Translations under genes and position numbers: made by a program | The notes under the pieces: model-generated | Databases searched by the model: none | Told to the model about the DNA's origin: nothing | The model's input: only the letters and a program-made list of their open reading frames with translations | Source of the DNA: Myxococcales bacterium | GTDB taxonomy: Bacteria > Myxococcota_A > Polyangia > Polyangiales > Polyangiaceae | Length of the DNA: 59,644 nucleotides | Assembly: GCA_903642325.1 (NCBI GenBank) | Contig: CAHJWM010000034.1 | Location: 1-59,644 of the forward strand | Direction: 5' to 3' | Part shown: positions 20,433-29,030 of the stretch, piece after piece | Layout: each line of letters opens with the position of its first letter | Position numbering within the stretch: position 1 is the first letter of the stretch

Positions 20433-20661
20433 TCAGCAGACTCGAGGAAGAATGCGAGCGCTGGCGATCAACCCGGCGTAGTCGAAACCGACGACTGCGA
20501 TCTTCACTTTAATGCTCGTACCCAGCCTCCGCGGACTTGTCGAACCGTTTCTCGGATTTCCGCGGTTTGTCAGGGCTCGCGGCAGCGGCGCGTCGAGTGG
20601 CTGGTGTAGGTAAAGCGCGCCGGCTTTCGCCCGCAGCAGGCGTCTGACAGGATGAAAGATC

Positions 20662-21894
20662 ATGTCTGCGATTCGGGCGCGGCTTTGGCTATATGCGGCA
20701 AGCGCAGCGTGCTTGGCGTGTACTGGCCCCGTCGCCCAAGAGCAGGTTTTCACGCCAGCTCTGGCGCCTGACGGTACTCGAGCGCCGAGCCTTGCGCTCA
20801 CCGGTCTAGGACGCAGCGATAATTTGCTGCGTGCCCCGCGAGTGAGCACAGGCTCGCTCGTCGTGGCAGTGGCGGGGGACGTCAACTTGGGGCGGGCGTG
20901 CGGGCAGCGCCTGCTGACCGACGCCAAGTACGACCCGCTTAGCGGTGTGGCGCCGGTTTGGGCAGACGCCGACCTGCGCTTCGTGAACCTGGAGTCGGTC
21001 CTGAGCGAGCAGCACGGCGAGACACAGTCGCCCAGCCACGGCCTCGTGTTCACGGGACCGCCCGCGGGCGCGGATGCGCTGGCGCGCGCCGGGATTGACC
21101 TCGTGTCGACTGCGAACAACCACGCCTGGGACTACGCTAAGCGCGGGCTCTTCGAGACACTCGAGAACCTCGATCGCGTGGGCGTTGCGCATGCCGGCAC
21201 GGGTCTCGACGAAAGAGCCGCATACCGTCCGGTAATCGTGCGCGTGCACGGCGTCAGCTTGGCGCTGTTCGCGGTCACCCAAGTTTGGAACCTGGGCGTG
21301 TTCAGCGAGGAAGAGGCTCGGCACCACGTGGCGTGGGCCGACTTCGCGCGCTTGCGTGAGGCGCTGCTGCGAGCGCGGTCCGAGTCCGACTTCGTGATCG
21401 TGAGCTACCATGGCGGCGAGGAATACACGGGCGTCCCCCTGCCCAAGACACGCGCGTTCGTGGCGGCAGTCATGAGCTTGGGTGTAGACGCGGTGATCGG
21501 TCATCACCCGCACGTGCCTCAGGGCATTGGCTGGGAGGGCACGCGGCCCATCTTTTACAGCTTGGGCAACTTGGTATTCGACGGGCGGGCGAGCCTGCCC
21601 TGGACCCGGGCGTCATTCATCGGGAGGCTCCACTTTCAGCGCGGAGGCCCGCTCTCCGTAGATGTGTGTCCGGTGTTGATCGAGGGTTATGAGCCGCGTG
21701 CCCTGGCGGCTCATGACGTGACACTCCGGCGCGCCTTCGAGCGGCACCTGCGCGAGCTCTCGGGGAGCGTGGGTGGCACCACCATCGGCGAGCCCGACGC
21801 GGCGGGCTGTTATCCGTTGAGCCCGCCCGTGGTCACTCTGCCTCGCGATCGCCCTCTAGCTGGCCGAGTATCTGTGGCGAGCGTCCGGCGCTGA
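20662..21894 (+). CDS. CapA-like metallophosphatase-fold protein
   Basis: A 410-residue exported protein of the PGA_cap (CapA) family, first known from poly-gamma-glutamate capsule synthesis. The N-terminal signal peptide includes ASAACLACTG, a probable lipobox at LACT. The domain begins at VVAVAGDVNLGRACG, followed by LRFVNLESVL, TANNHAWDYAKRG, IVSYHGGEEY, DAVIGHHPHVPQG and IFYSLGNLVFD. These are the metal/active-site blocks of the family. No capB/capC synthetase is nearby, so a capsule role is not supported. AGGA lies about 10 bp before the ATG. Confidence 0.9.
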   Translation: MSAIRARLWLYAASAACLACTGPVAQEQVFTPALAPDGTRAPSLALTGLGRSDNLLRAPRVSTGSLVVAVAGDVNLGRACGQRLLTDAKYDPLSGVAPVWADADLRFVNLESVLSEQHGETQSPSHGLVFTGPPAGADALARAGIDLVSTANNHAWDYAKRGLFETLENLDRVGVAHAGTGLDERAAYRPVIVRVHGVSLALFAVTQVWNLGVFSEEEARHHVAWADFARLREALLRARSESDFVIVSYHGGEEYTGVPLPKTRAFVAAVMSLGVDAVIGHHPHVPQGIGWEGTRPIFYSLGNLVFDGRASLPWTRASFIGRLHFQRGGPLSVDVCPVLIEGYEPRALAAHDVTLRRAFERHLRELSGSVGGTTIGEPDAAGCYPLSPPVVTLPRDRPLAGRVSVASVRR

Positions 21895-21909
21895 TCGCGA
21901 GCCCGCGTC

Positions 21910-22297
21910 AAGGATGAACGCGCCTGCCGCTTCGGCGGGCTCGTAGGCGATTTCTTGCGCGATTTCGGAACCGTGGCGATCCGCGGCCGCTCTCCGCCGA
22001 GCGCCGTTCATCCTCGTCGCGCAGCACGTTGATCGTGCCCGTGCGCAGTAAATGGTCTGTCGAACCGCGGATTGCTCTGCGCATGGCGTCTGCTCCGACG
22101 GCGCGAACGAACGGTCCGCCGCCCTCCTCGAGAACATGGTCGGCGAGCAGCTCGACAGGCGTTTCCCGCGCGCGGCTGGGCTCGCTCTTCCGCTTCGAGC
22201 GCCAAACCGACGCCGAAGGCTGCGACGCCGACGGCTTTGGACCGCGACCATTAAAATACTCGGGCTCGACTGGGCTCGGCACGTCGCGCGCTAACAA
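21910..22297 (-). pseudogene. Possible frameshifted gene remnant
   Basis: Reading the minus strand from 22297 gives ELLADHVLEEGG, FVRAVGADAMRRAIRGS and NVLRDEDERR. It then becomes an arginine-rich frame that looks non-coding. A different minus-strand frame from about 22010 continues with DRHGSEIAQEIAYEPAEA and GAFILD. Amino-acid composition in both stretches is protein-like, so a decayed gene with a frameshift near 22000 is plausible. I do not recognise the family. This could also be chance open frame in GC-rich DNA. Confidence 0.2.
22211..22251 (+). repeat. Dispersed two-box element, single arm (copy C)
   Basis: Box 1 CGCCGAAGGCT ends at 22221 and is followed by exactly 24 nt and box 2 GACCAT (22246-22251), then TAAAA. 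This matches the left arm at 5848-5888 and both arms at 33757-33865. No inverted partner is evident downstream, so it appears to be a solo or eroded copy. Confidence 0.5.
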
Positions 22298-22508
22298 ACG
22301 GCGCCGCGCTCACCGCGAGGGGCAAGTACGAGCCAGCGAAGGTCGATGTAGTCCGGCGCGCGGCTCCCTAAGCGCAACAACAACCGCGACTTAGGCCTCG
22401 GCTACAAGGTACGAGACGAGAGCTTGGGTAACTTTTACCGGTCATCTGCGCTCGGCAGGGCGATCCGTCTAAAGGTGGGACCAAATCGTGCGTTTCATCT
22501 AACGAACG

Positions 22509-23945
22509 ATGATCGAAGAGGAAACCGGCGCAGCGTCTGTTCAGGGGACCTCCGATTTGGTCGCCGTCGTCGACGATGACCCGACGGCACGGCGTCTGAT
22601 GCGCTTTTGGCTCGAGCGCACGGGCTACCGCGTCGCTGAGCATGACTCGGCGCGCAGCGTGCTCGAGTCCGAAGGCGAATTGCCGACGGTGGCCTGCGTC
22701 GACCTTGGTCTGGGTGAAGTGACGGGGATCAAGGTAATCCAGCATTTGCGTGCGCGCGACGTGGAGTTACCGATCATCGTCGTCACTGCGCAGCGCGAAA
22801 TCGAGACCGCCGTGTCGGCCATGCGCGCGGGCGCTTACGATTACATCACGAAGCCGCTCGATCGCGATCGCCTGCTTTTGGCCGTTCACCGGGCCCGCGA
22901 GAGGCGACAGCTCGTGATCAACGTGCGCCGCTTGGAAAGCGCGCTCACCGAGCGCTCGGTGCTGGGCGCCATCGTGGGCAAGAGCGCGCCGATGCGCGAG
23001 CTCGCCCACCAGGTTCAGCGTGTGCTCGAGAGCGAGGTCGCGGTCTGCGTCTCCGGCGAGAGCGGCACCGGCAAGGAGCTCGTGGCGCGGGCCATCCACG
23101 CGGGCGGGCAGCGCCGGCGCGGCGCGTTCGTCGCCATCAATTGCGCGGGGATCCCCGAATCGCTCCAAGAGTCCGAGCTCTTTGGCCACGAGCGCGGCGC
23201 GTTCAGCGGCGCCACGCAGATGCGGCGCGGGTGTTTCGAGCAAGCCAACGGTGGCACCCTGCTACTCGACGAAATCGGCGAGATGAGCCTGTCTACGCAA
23301 GCAAGCTTGCTCCGCACACTGCAAGAAAAGACGATTCGCCGCGTCGGAGGGTCGGGCGAGATCGCGATCGACGTGCGCATGGTGTGCGCGACTCATCGCG
23401 ACCTGAGAGCGGAAGTGGAAGCGGGGCGATTCCGCGAGGATTTGTACTTCCGACTCGTCGTCTACCCCATCCATTTGCCGGCGCTGCGCGAACGCGTGGA
23501 GGACATTCCGCTGCTCGTTGGCCACTTCTTGCGCACGTTGACGTCGGATGTGGGTCGCCAAGTGCATCGCATCTCGCCCGAAGTATTGGAGGCACTGTCC
23601 AAGCATCGCTGGCCGGGAAACGTGCGCGAGTTACAGAATGTCGTTCATCGCAGCCTGCTCGCGTGCCGAGGCGACGAGATCACACTCGCGGATTTGCCGC
23701 CGGACATCCGCGAGCTAGGCCTGCCGTCGCTCGGGCTGTCCATCGTGCCCAACCCCTGCTCGAGCACCAACGCCCACGCGGAGCACGAGATCCTGCCGCT
23801 GCGTGAGCTCGAACGGAGGGCCATCCAGCGCGCGCTGCGCGCGACCCAAGGTAGCGTCGGGAAAGCGGCCAAGCTGCTCGGAATTGGCCGCGCCACCCTG
23901 TATCGCCGGATCGCGACCCTCGACTTGTCGAGGGACGTCGCATGA
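22509..23945 (+). CDS. Sigma-54-dependent response regulator (NtrC family)
   Basis: A 478-residue transcriptional activator. It has a receiver domain at ~17-130 (VVDDDPT, phospho-acceptor Asp65 in VACVDLG, KPLD). The AAA+ domain at ~150-385 contains Walker A GESGTGKE (183-190) and Walker B LLLDEIGE (251-258). The sigma-54 contact loop reads GAFSGA (230-235) where GAFTGA is canonical, so Ser replaces the key Thr. A Fis-type helix-turn-helix ends the protein (ERRAIQRALRATQGSVGKAA and IGRATLYRRIATL). It overlaps the next gene by 4 bp (ATGA at 23942-23945), so its phosphate partner is probably that protein. Confidence 0.93.
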   Translation: MIEEETGAASVQGTSDLVAVVDDDPTARRLMRFWLERTGYRVAEHDSARSVLESEGELPTVACVDLGLGEVTGIKVIQHLRARDVELPIIVVTAQREIETAVSAMRAGAYDYITKPLDRDRLLLAVHRARERRQLVINVRRLESALTERSVLGAIVGKSAPMRELAHQVQRVLESEVAVCVSGESGTGKELVARAIHAGGQRRRGAFVAINCAGIPESLQESELFGHERGAFSGATQMRRGCFEQANGGTLLLDEIGEMSLSTQASLLRTLQEKTIRRVGGSGEIAIDVRMVCATHRDLRAEVEAGRFREDLYFRLVVYPIHLPALRERVEDIPLLVGHFLRTLTSDVGRQVHRISPEVLEALSKHRWPGNVRELQNVVHRSLLACRGDEITLADLPPDIRELGLPSLGLSIVPNPCSSTNAHAEHEILPLRELERRAIQRALRATQGSVGKAAKLLGIGRATLYRRIATLDLSRDVA

Positions 23946-25216
23946 GCACTGGCCTGAGTGAGCCGCCGCTATCGCTGCCGCCGGAGATGCTGAGGGAGCT
24001 GTCTTCGGCCGGGGCCGATCCGGGCTGCGCGCCGGACTTGGAGCAGTGGCAGACCTTGCTTTTGCGCTTCGCGCATCGGTTTCGCGACGAGCCCTCGAAT
24101 CCGCTGCGTTTCGCCTCGTCCATGCTCGGTCACGAGCTGCGCACACCGATGACGGTGGTGATCGGGGCGAGCGAGCTCCTCTTGGAGAGCGCGCTCGACC
24201 CCGAGCAGCGCCAGGCCGTGCAGAACGTCCATCGCTCGGGTCAGGAGCTCTTGGGCGTCATCGATCAGATCCTGAGTGACGTGACCGAGCTTGCGACGTC
24301 GTCTTCTCCGCCTCCGCGTGCGTTTACGCCAATCCCTTTGCGCCGGCCCGCCGAGAATGACGTGCGGCGAGTGTTGCTGGCGGAAGACAACGAATTCAAC
24401 CGCGTTCTCATCGAACGGGTGCTGAAGACTCTCAGCTGCGAGGTCGACCTAGCGCCGACTGGGCGTGAGGCCGTGCGTAAGTTTCACCAGGGAAAGTACG
24501 ATCTGGTGCTGATGGACTGTCACATGCCCAATCTCGACGGGCTGGAGGCAACGCGCCAGATCCGCGCTCAAGAAGGGCCAGGCCGGCACGTCCCAATCGT
24601 GGCGGTGACCGCGGGCACGGTGCCCGGCGCTCGCCAAGCGTGTTTGGCGGCGGGTATGGACGACTTCATCGCCAAACCTTTTTCGCTGTCCACGCTACGC
24701 CGAAAGGCGTCCCACTGGTTGTCCGTGGCGGCGCGAGCGCCCGATGCGGAGAGGGACGAGCCCGCCGCGCGCGGCGGAGCGCCCGAGCTGCACGGCGAAG
24801 GCGGGGCCCACTCGAACGTGCGCTCGGCGTCCGTCGACCTATCGCGCTTGCAAGAGCTGGCCGACGAGGCGGGCTCACCTCGCATCGTGGAAGAGCTATC
24901 GCTTATTTTCGTGGAGGACATGGACCGCCGCTTGGAGTCTTTGCGTGCGGCCGCCGATGAGCGCGTGGAGCGCAAATTACTCGGGGTTCTGCACTCCGTG
25001 AAGGGCGCCTGCTCGAACTTCGGCGCGCTGCGCATGGCGGGCTTGGCCGAGGCAATGGAGCGTCGCGTACGACGCGGCGGTGTGCTGGGGCTCGATCTCG
25101 AGGTGGGGGAGCTGTGCGAAGAATTTCAGGTCGTGCGCCGAACGCTCGACCTCGAGGTGTTCGGGATTCGCGCCGTGCGCCTGCCCCCCACCGACCTGAG
25201 CGCGGGGTTCGGTTGA
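23942..25216 (+). CDS. HisKA-REC-Hpt phosphorelay protein lacking an ATPase domain
   Basis: A 424-residue signalling protein with three phosphotransfer modules. A HisKA dimerisation/phospho-acceptor domain (H-box MLGHELRTPM, His64) is followed by a short Pro/Arg linker. Then comes a receiver at ~142-262 (LLAEDNEFNR, Asp192 in LVLMDCHMP, KPFS) and a C-terminal Hpt-like domain with His351 in VLHSVKGACSNFGA. The HATPase_c domain (N, G1, F and G2 boxes) that normally follows HisKA is absent: only ~25 residues separate the two modules. It cannot autophosphorylate in the usual way. Overlap with the sigma-54 regulator suggests it relays phosphate to or from that protein. The true kinase must be elsewhere. 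Confidence 0.88.
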   Translation: MSTGLSEPPLSLPPEMLRELSSAGADPGCAPDLEQWQTLLLRFAHRFRDEPSNPLRFASSMLGHELRTPMTVVIGASELLLESALDPEQRQAVQNVHRSGQELLGVIDQILSDVTELATSSSPPPRAFTPIPLRRPAENDVRRVLLAEDNEFNRVLIERVLKTLSCEVDLAPTGREAVRKFHQGKYDLVLMDCHMPNLDGLEATRQIRAQEGPGRHVPIVAVTAGTVPGARQACLAAGMDDFIAKPFSLSTLRRKASHWLSVAARAPDAERDEPAARGGAPELHGEGGAHSNVRSASVDLSRLQELADEAGSPRIVEELSLIFVEDMDRRLESLRAAADERVERKLLGVLHSVKGACSNFGALRMAGLAEAMERRVRRGGVLGLDLEVGELCEEFQVVRRTLDLEVFGIRAVRLPPTDLSAGFG

Positions 25217-25232
25217 GGTGATTGGCCGCGCT

Positions 25233-26573
25233 TCAGCGAGCGCGCGGCGATTTCCGGCTCGGAAGACGCAGGAGGAGAACGTGCTCACGCCGGGGGCTCG
25301 CCCGAAACGCGGCTCGGGTCGGGTCGTGGAAATACGGCCGTTCTTGTGAAGCTAGGCAAGCGAGCACTAGGCCGTGCTTGCTGGCCAAGACGCGTACGGC
25401 TTCATCGGCATACAGGGCGTGGCCACCGAGCACGGAGTCGGCGATCACCAGCGCGATGCTGCCCTGCGGCGTCAGCGCGCCGCGGAAAGCATCGAAGCAC
25501 GCGCCAAGCTCCTTCTCCCAACGCTGCACCGCCGGGTCGAAGCCGATGCCGGACAAGCGCCGCCGCGCGCCAATCTCCGTCGCTTCGAATTGCGTTTCGT
25601 CGAGTCCGAGCCAACGCAGCCGCAGCTCGTGGTGGTCGAAGTAATCATAAACGCCCGGATACGGCGGCGAGCTCACGATCAGGTCGAGCGACCCCGGCTC
25701 GATCTGGGAAAGATCGCGAGCATCCCCAACCGCGCACTTCGGAGCCGGCGCGTCGGGCGGCAACCGTGCCGTAAATTCGGTCAGGCGACGGGCGAGATCG
25801 CGCGCCTTGCTCTCGAAAAATCGAATCGTGAAACCGCCCGCCAGTCGCTTGGGCAGTGCGCGCGGTGCCGTGTCCGACTGACGCTTGCTGACTTTCGTGA
25901 GAGCGGCGGAGAGCACGAGCATCAGCGCCCGCCGTACTCCGTTCGATTTGATTTTCGAGATGCCGTCGCGTAACCCGTCCAGCTCGAGCAGCACGTGTGC
26001 ATCGTACAACTCGCGATCCGCGCTGCCATAGCGGCGCGTCGGGCCGCTCTTGGCCACGCGTCGCGCTTCGGCGTGCTCCCTGATAGCCGTGGCCGCACTC
26101 AGTAGCTCCTCCACGAACTGCGGCGTCGCGCCCTGGGACTTCAGAAGGCTGAGCTCGACCGCGAGTGGATTTGCGTCGATGCCGAATACATGGCGCCCGG
26201 CTTGGCGAGCTTCCACGAGTACGGTGCCGCTGCCGCAAAATGGGTCGAGCACGCGTCCGCTTTCTGCTGAAAATGCCTCCACCAGCCGCCGCGCGGTCGA
26301 CGGATGCAGGCGGGCCGGGTAGCTGTGAAAGCCGTGCACGTGGGCCATGGTCGCCGCCTCGTCCGGGTCGACGGAGATCGCATGCCTCAGTAGGTTTCGG
26401 TCTTGCTCGGAGCCGCCGACCACGCGCACGTCCCCGCCTACGTGGCTCAGCGCCCGCCGTTGGTTTTTCTCGGGCGAGGGCGACGCCTTTGACGGCTTCG
26501 ACGACGCGCTGGCGGCTTCCGGCTTTTCTGGGTCGGGCACGGGCTCAGCTCCGGCCTCGCGAGCATACATCAC
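25233..26573 (-). CDS. DNA methyltransferase (N6-adenine or N4-cytosine type)
   Basis: A 446-residue SAM-dependent methyltransferase. The start is a GTG at 26573 with an ATG next to it at 26570. The first ~75 residues are a Ser/Lys/Pro-rich leader. HGFHSYPARLHP (80-91) precedes motif I DPFCGSGTVLVEA (110-122), then GIDANPLAVELS. About 180 residues later comes motif IV SSPPYPGVYDYFDHH (301-315). The SPPY catalytic motif marks an amino-methyltransferase of DNA. The long segment between motifs I and IV is unusual and may hold target recognition. No restriction endonuclease is adjacent, so it is probably an orphan enzyme. An RNA-modifying role is less likely but not excluded. Confidence 0.8.
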   Translation of the reverse strand: MMYAREAGAEPVPDPEKPEAASASSKPSKASPSPEKNQRRALSHVGGDVRVVGGSEQDRNLLRHAISVDPDEAATMAHVHGFHSYPARLHPSTARRLVEAFSAESGRVLDPFCGSGTVLVEARQAGRHVFGIDANPLAVELSLLKSQGATPQFVEELLSAATAIREHAEARRVAKSGPTRRYGSADRELYDAHVLLELDGLRDGISKIKSNGVRRALMLVLSAALTKVSKRQSDTAPRALPKRLAGGFTIRFFESKARDLARRLTEFTARLPPDAPAPKCAVGDARDLSQIEPGSLDLIVSSPPYPGVYDYFDHHELRLRWLGLDETQFEATEIGARRRLSGIGFDPAVQRWEKELGACFDAFRGALTPQGSIALVIADSVLGGHALYADEAVRVLASKHGLVLACLASQERPYFHDPTRAAFRASPRREHVLLLRLPSRKSPRAR

Positions 26574-26602
26574 GGCCCCAGGCTGGCCTAGTGCCGCTCG
26601 GG

Positions 26603-27607
26603 CTAGCGTCGACGTCGCCGCGCGACCACGAAGCCCAGCAGAGCCAAGAGCGACAGAATGGGGACTGCGCCTCCGGTTTTACCTTGGCCGATGCGCGCGC
26701 CGCCGCAGCCCTTTGCCGTATCCACGCTTGGGTCGTCCTCATTCGCCGAGGCGCTCGCGACGTACAGAGCGTCCATCGTCGTCTCGTCGGTGGTCTGAAG
26801 GAGTCGCTTGTTCGTCTCACAGCGCCCCGTGGTGTAGAACATCGTCGCCGAAGTGGACTCGTAATCTTCGCCCAGGCCAAAGAAATGTCCGGCTTCGTGC
26901 GTGGCGATGCTTTGCAGATCGTACTTTTGCGCGCAAGTTGCCATGTCGTCCGCGGTCATCGCGCCAGGGGCCGCCTGGTACGGCAATAAGCCGAACGGGT
27001 GCTTGTTGTTGAAGACCATGTCGGCTTCGACCACCTCGCCGGTCTTCGGATCGGAAAAAGTGACGGTCAGCGCGAGGTCGTTCTCGTGACCCGCGAGTGT
27101 GATCGGACCGTAGCTAATCTCGCTTTTGCCGTTCGGCGACTGTCCGAAGGCGGCGCCCGTCGTGGAGTCGAAGCTCAGATTGGGCAGCTTGGCGCCGCTG
27201 CTGAGCCACGCACCGAAGGCGAGCTGAACGGATTCTCTGGCGTTCGGCCCGAGCTGGTCCAGCGATGCGTCGATGTACAGTTTGTTCTTGGGCGAGTGCC
27301 AGCGAACCGAAGCGCCATCACTGCTCTTCTTCAGCGCTGGATTACCGCTGACTATCTGCATCACCGGGGCGGGGCGTGCGCGGAAGTGCGACAGGCTGGC
27401 CGCTCCGCCCAGGCCGAGCACCGCTGATAGCGCGCCCAACGCAATGACCTTGAACGGCGGTCGGCGCCGGGGGCTCGGCGGTTTTTTTTCGCTCGGTGCT
27501 TCGAGTGTCGGTTTGACGGTGTGCGCGCTCGCCGCACTCATCAAACTGGTCGGAATGTGCTGCACCTTGGCGCGGGCCGACCGCATGGGTTCTAGGGATT
27601 CACTCAC
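26603..27607 (-). CDS. Matrixin-like metalloprotease with a MYXO-CTERM-like tail
   Basis: A 334-residue secreted protease. The start is GTG at 27607, with an ATG at 27586 as the alternative. A cytoplasmic Pro/Lys-rich leader (to ~50) precedes a membrane/signal segment KVIALGALSAVLGLGG. The zinc motif is HEAGHFFGLGED (237-248), followed by a Met-turn at ATMF (254-257). In matrixins the third ligand is a His ten residues after the first; here that position is Glu247, next to Asp248. The C terminus has CGG, a short hydrophobic helix (VPILSLLALLGFVV) and ARRRRR, as in MYXO-CTERM surface-sorting tails. It is probably surface-anchored. Confidence 0.85.
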   Translation of the reverse strand: MSESLEPMRSARAKVQHIPTSLMSAASAHTVKPTLEAPSEKKPPSPRRRPPFKVIALGALSAVLGLGGAASLSHFRARPAPVMQIVSGNPALKKSSDGASVRWHSPKNKLYIDASLDQLGPNARESVQLAFGAWLSSGAKLPNLSFDSTTGAAFGQSPNGKSEISYGPITLAGHENDLALTVTFSDPKTGEVVEADMVFNNKHPFGLLPYQAAPGAMTADDMATCAQKYDLQSIATHEAGHFFGLGEDYESTSATMFYTTGRCETNKRLLQTTDETTMDALYVASASANEDDPSVDTAKGCGGARIGQGKTGGAVPILSLLALLGFVVARRRRR

Positions 27608-27703
27608 AACGACTATGAACGGCCAGCGCTCGCGAGTGATGAGCGAAACTCGCTGATCAAACCACGATTTGCAGGGAAAAGTGAGCCCGGCAGTAAGTGC
27701 CGC

Positions 27704-28933
27704 TTACATCTCCTGCCGCGCCCGCTCGACTACCGACAACAACTCGGCGTCGGTCAACACGCGATCGGCGCTCTTGGCGCAGCTGAGGATCGCCCGCAGC
27801 AGATGTTCATCCGCGGCGATGCCCTGGCTTTTTAGCCAATGCCTCACGTTCGAGGCTCCCGACATTGGCCCAACCGCGATGGCCGTGCTCTGCCCGACTC
27901 TGCCCGCCGACAGCAGGCTGTACACGTGGTCGCCCAGCCATTGATCCTTGGCCTCGCCCTTCAAAATCGCCGCAGCGTGAACGCCCGTCGCGGTACGGAA
28001 GGCATTTTTGCCGACCAGGGGCCGATTGTCGGCGATCTCGACGCCCAGCACGCGGGCGAAATGGGTGCAGTAGGCGGTGACCTGCGCGAGCGAGCGCGGC
28101 GCGTTGGAAAGCGCCAAATTGAGCAGCAAAAGCTCCATGGCTGGATTGCCGACGCGCTCGCCCACCCCCAGCGCCGTCCCGTGCAAGCGATCCGCGCCCG
28201 CTCCCGCCGCACTGAGCGCGTTGGCCACCGCGAGCCCGCGATCGTCGTGACCATGCCAATCGATGCCAATCCGCGGCCCCACGACGTCTCGCGCGAAGCG
28301 AGTCAAGTTGGCCGCGCCCGCCGGCGTCGCGAAGCCGACCGTATCGCACAGGCAGACACGCGCGGCCCCGCGCTCGACCGCGAGTGAGAGCAACCTGCGC
28401 AGTGTCTCTGGGCGAGCGCGCGTCGAGTCCTCGGTCACGAACGTGACGGGCAAATCGGCCGCGCGTGCCGCATCGATGGCGCTCCTCGAGCGATCGAGCA
28501 AGAGATCCAGATCCCAATCCTCGGCGACCGCGCGGATCTCGCTTGAGCCCACGTACAACGAGGCTTCCACGGCAATTCCCGCGCGCTGTGAGACCTCGAC
28601 GATCGCCGCCACGTCCTCGCCGAGGGTGCGGCCAGCGCAAACTGGGCGCATCGGCCAACGCCGGGCCGCGATTTCGCGGCTCAACTCGAGCGCCTCGGCG
28701 AAAGCGCGGGTCGACGAGCTCGGCAAGCCCACGTTTACGAATTCGATGCCCAGCGCGTTCATCAGCTCGAGCCCCGCGAGCTTCTCTTCCAAGGTGGGAT
28801 TTTTTACCGAAGGGCTCTGCAAGCCGTCCCGCAAGGTCTCGTCCAAGAGCGCGAGCTCGCGCGCGGGCCTGGCGTCGGCCGCGGCATTCCAATCGAAAAT
28901 CAGCGCGCCATCGCCGCCGGAATCTGGCTTCAC
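27704..28933 (-). CDS. LeuA-like aldol-condensing enzyme (isopropylmalate/homocitrate synthase family)
   Basis: An HMGL-like TIM-barrel enzyme of 409 residues (GTG start). Visible motifs are LLDETLRDGLQSPSV, the metal motif HGHDDRGLAVAN and the closing segment GTALGVGERVGNPAME. The linker region then has GKNAFRTATGVHAAA. The C-terminal allosteric LeuA_dimer domain of classical 2-isopropylmalate synthase is missing, so leucine feedback is unlikely. Family members condense acetyl-CoA with a 2-oxoacid. The sequence does not tell isopropylmalate, homocitrate or citramalate synthase apart. It stands alone, divergent from the radical SAM gene. Confidence 0.85.
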   Translation of the reverse strand: MKPDSGGDGALIFDWNAAADARPARELALLDETLRDGLQSPSVKNPTLEEKLAGLELMNALGIEFVNVGLPSSSTRAFAEALELSREIAARRWPMRPVCAGRTLGEDVAAIVEVSQRAGIAVEASLYVGSSEIRAVAEDWDLDLLLDRSRSAIDAARAADLPVTFVTEDSTRARPETLRRLLSLAVERGAARVCLCDTVGFATPAGAANLTRFARDVVGPRIGIDWHGHDDRGLAVANALSAAGAGADRLHGTALGVGERVGNPAMELLLLNLALSNAPRSLAQVTAYCTHFARVLGVEIADNRPLVGKNAFRTATGVHAAAILKGEAKDQWLGDHVYSLLSAGRVGQSTAIAVGPMSGASNVRHWLKSQGIAADEHLLRAILSCAKSADRVLTDAELLSVVERARQEM

Positions 28934-29030
28934 GCCGCGACTTTAGCATTCCCTCGCGCAACGTCCCGAGCGGCGCGCCGAGACTCTCGGCCCGGCGTGG
29001 TCGCCAAAACCCGCTATAGTGCCCGGCTCG

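Larger units (their letters stand above)
21895..22508. other. 614-bp gap with probable gene remnants and one repeat arm
   Basis: This long gap separates the capA-like gene from the sigma-54 regulator. It holds copy C of the dispersed element (22211-22251). The minus strand at about 21910-22180 shows protein-like text split between two frames, described as a possible pseudogene. On the plus strand, 22352-22500 reads RNNNRDLGLGYKVR in an open frame without a start. No intact gene, tRNA or clear terminator is seen. Confidence 0.4.
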
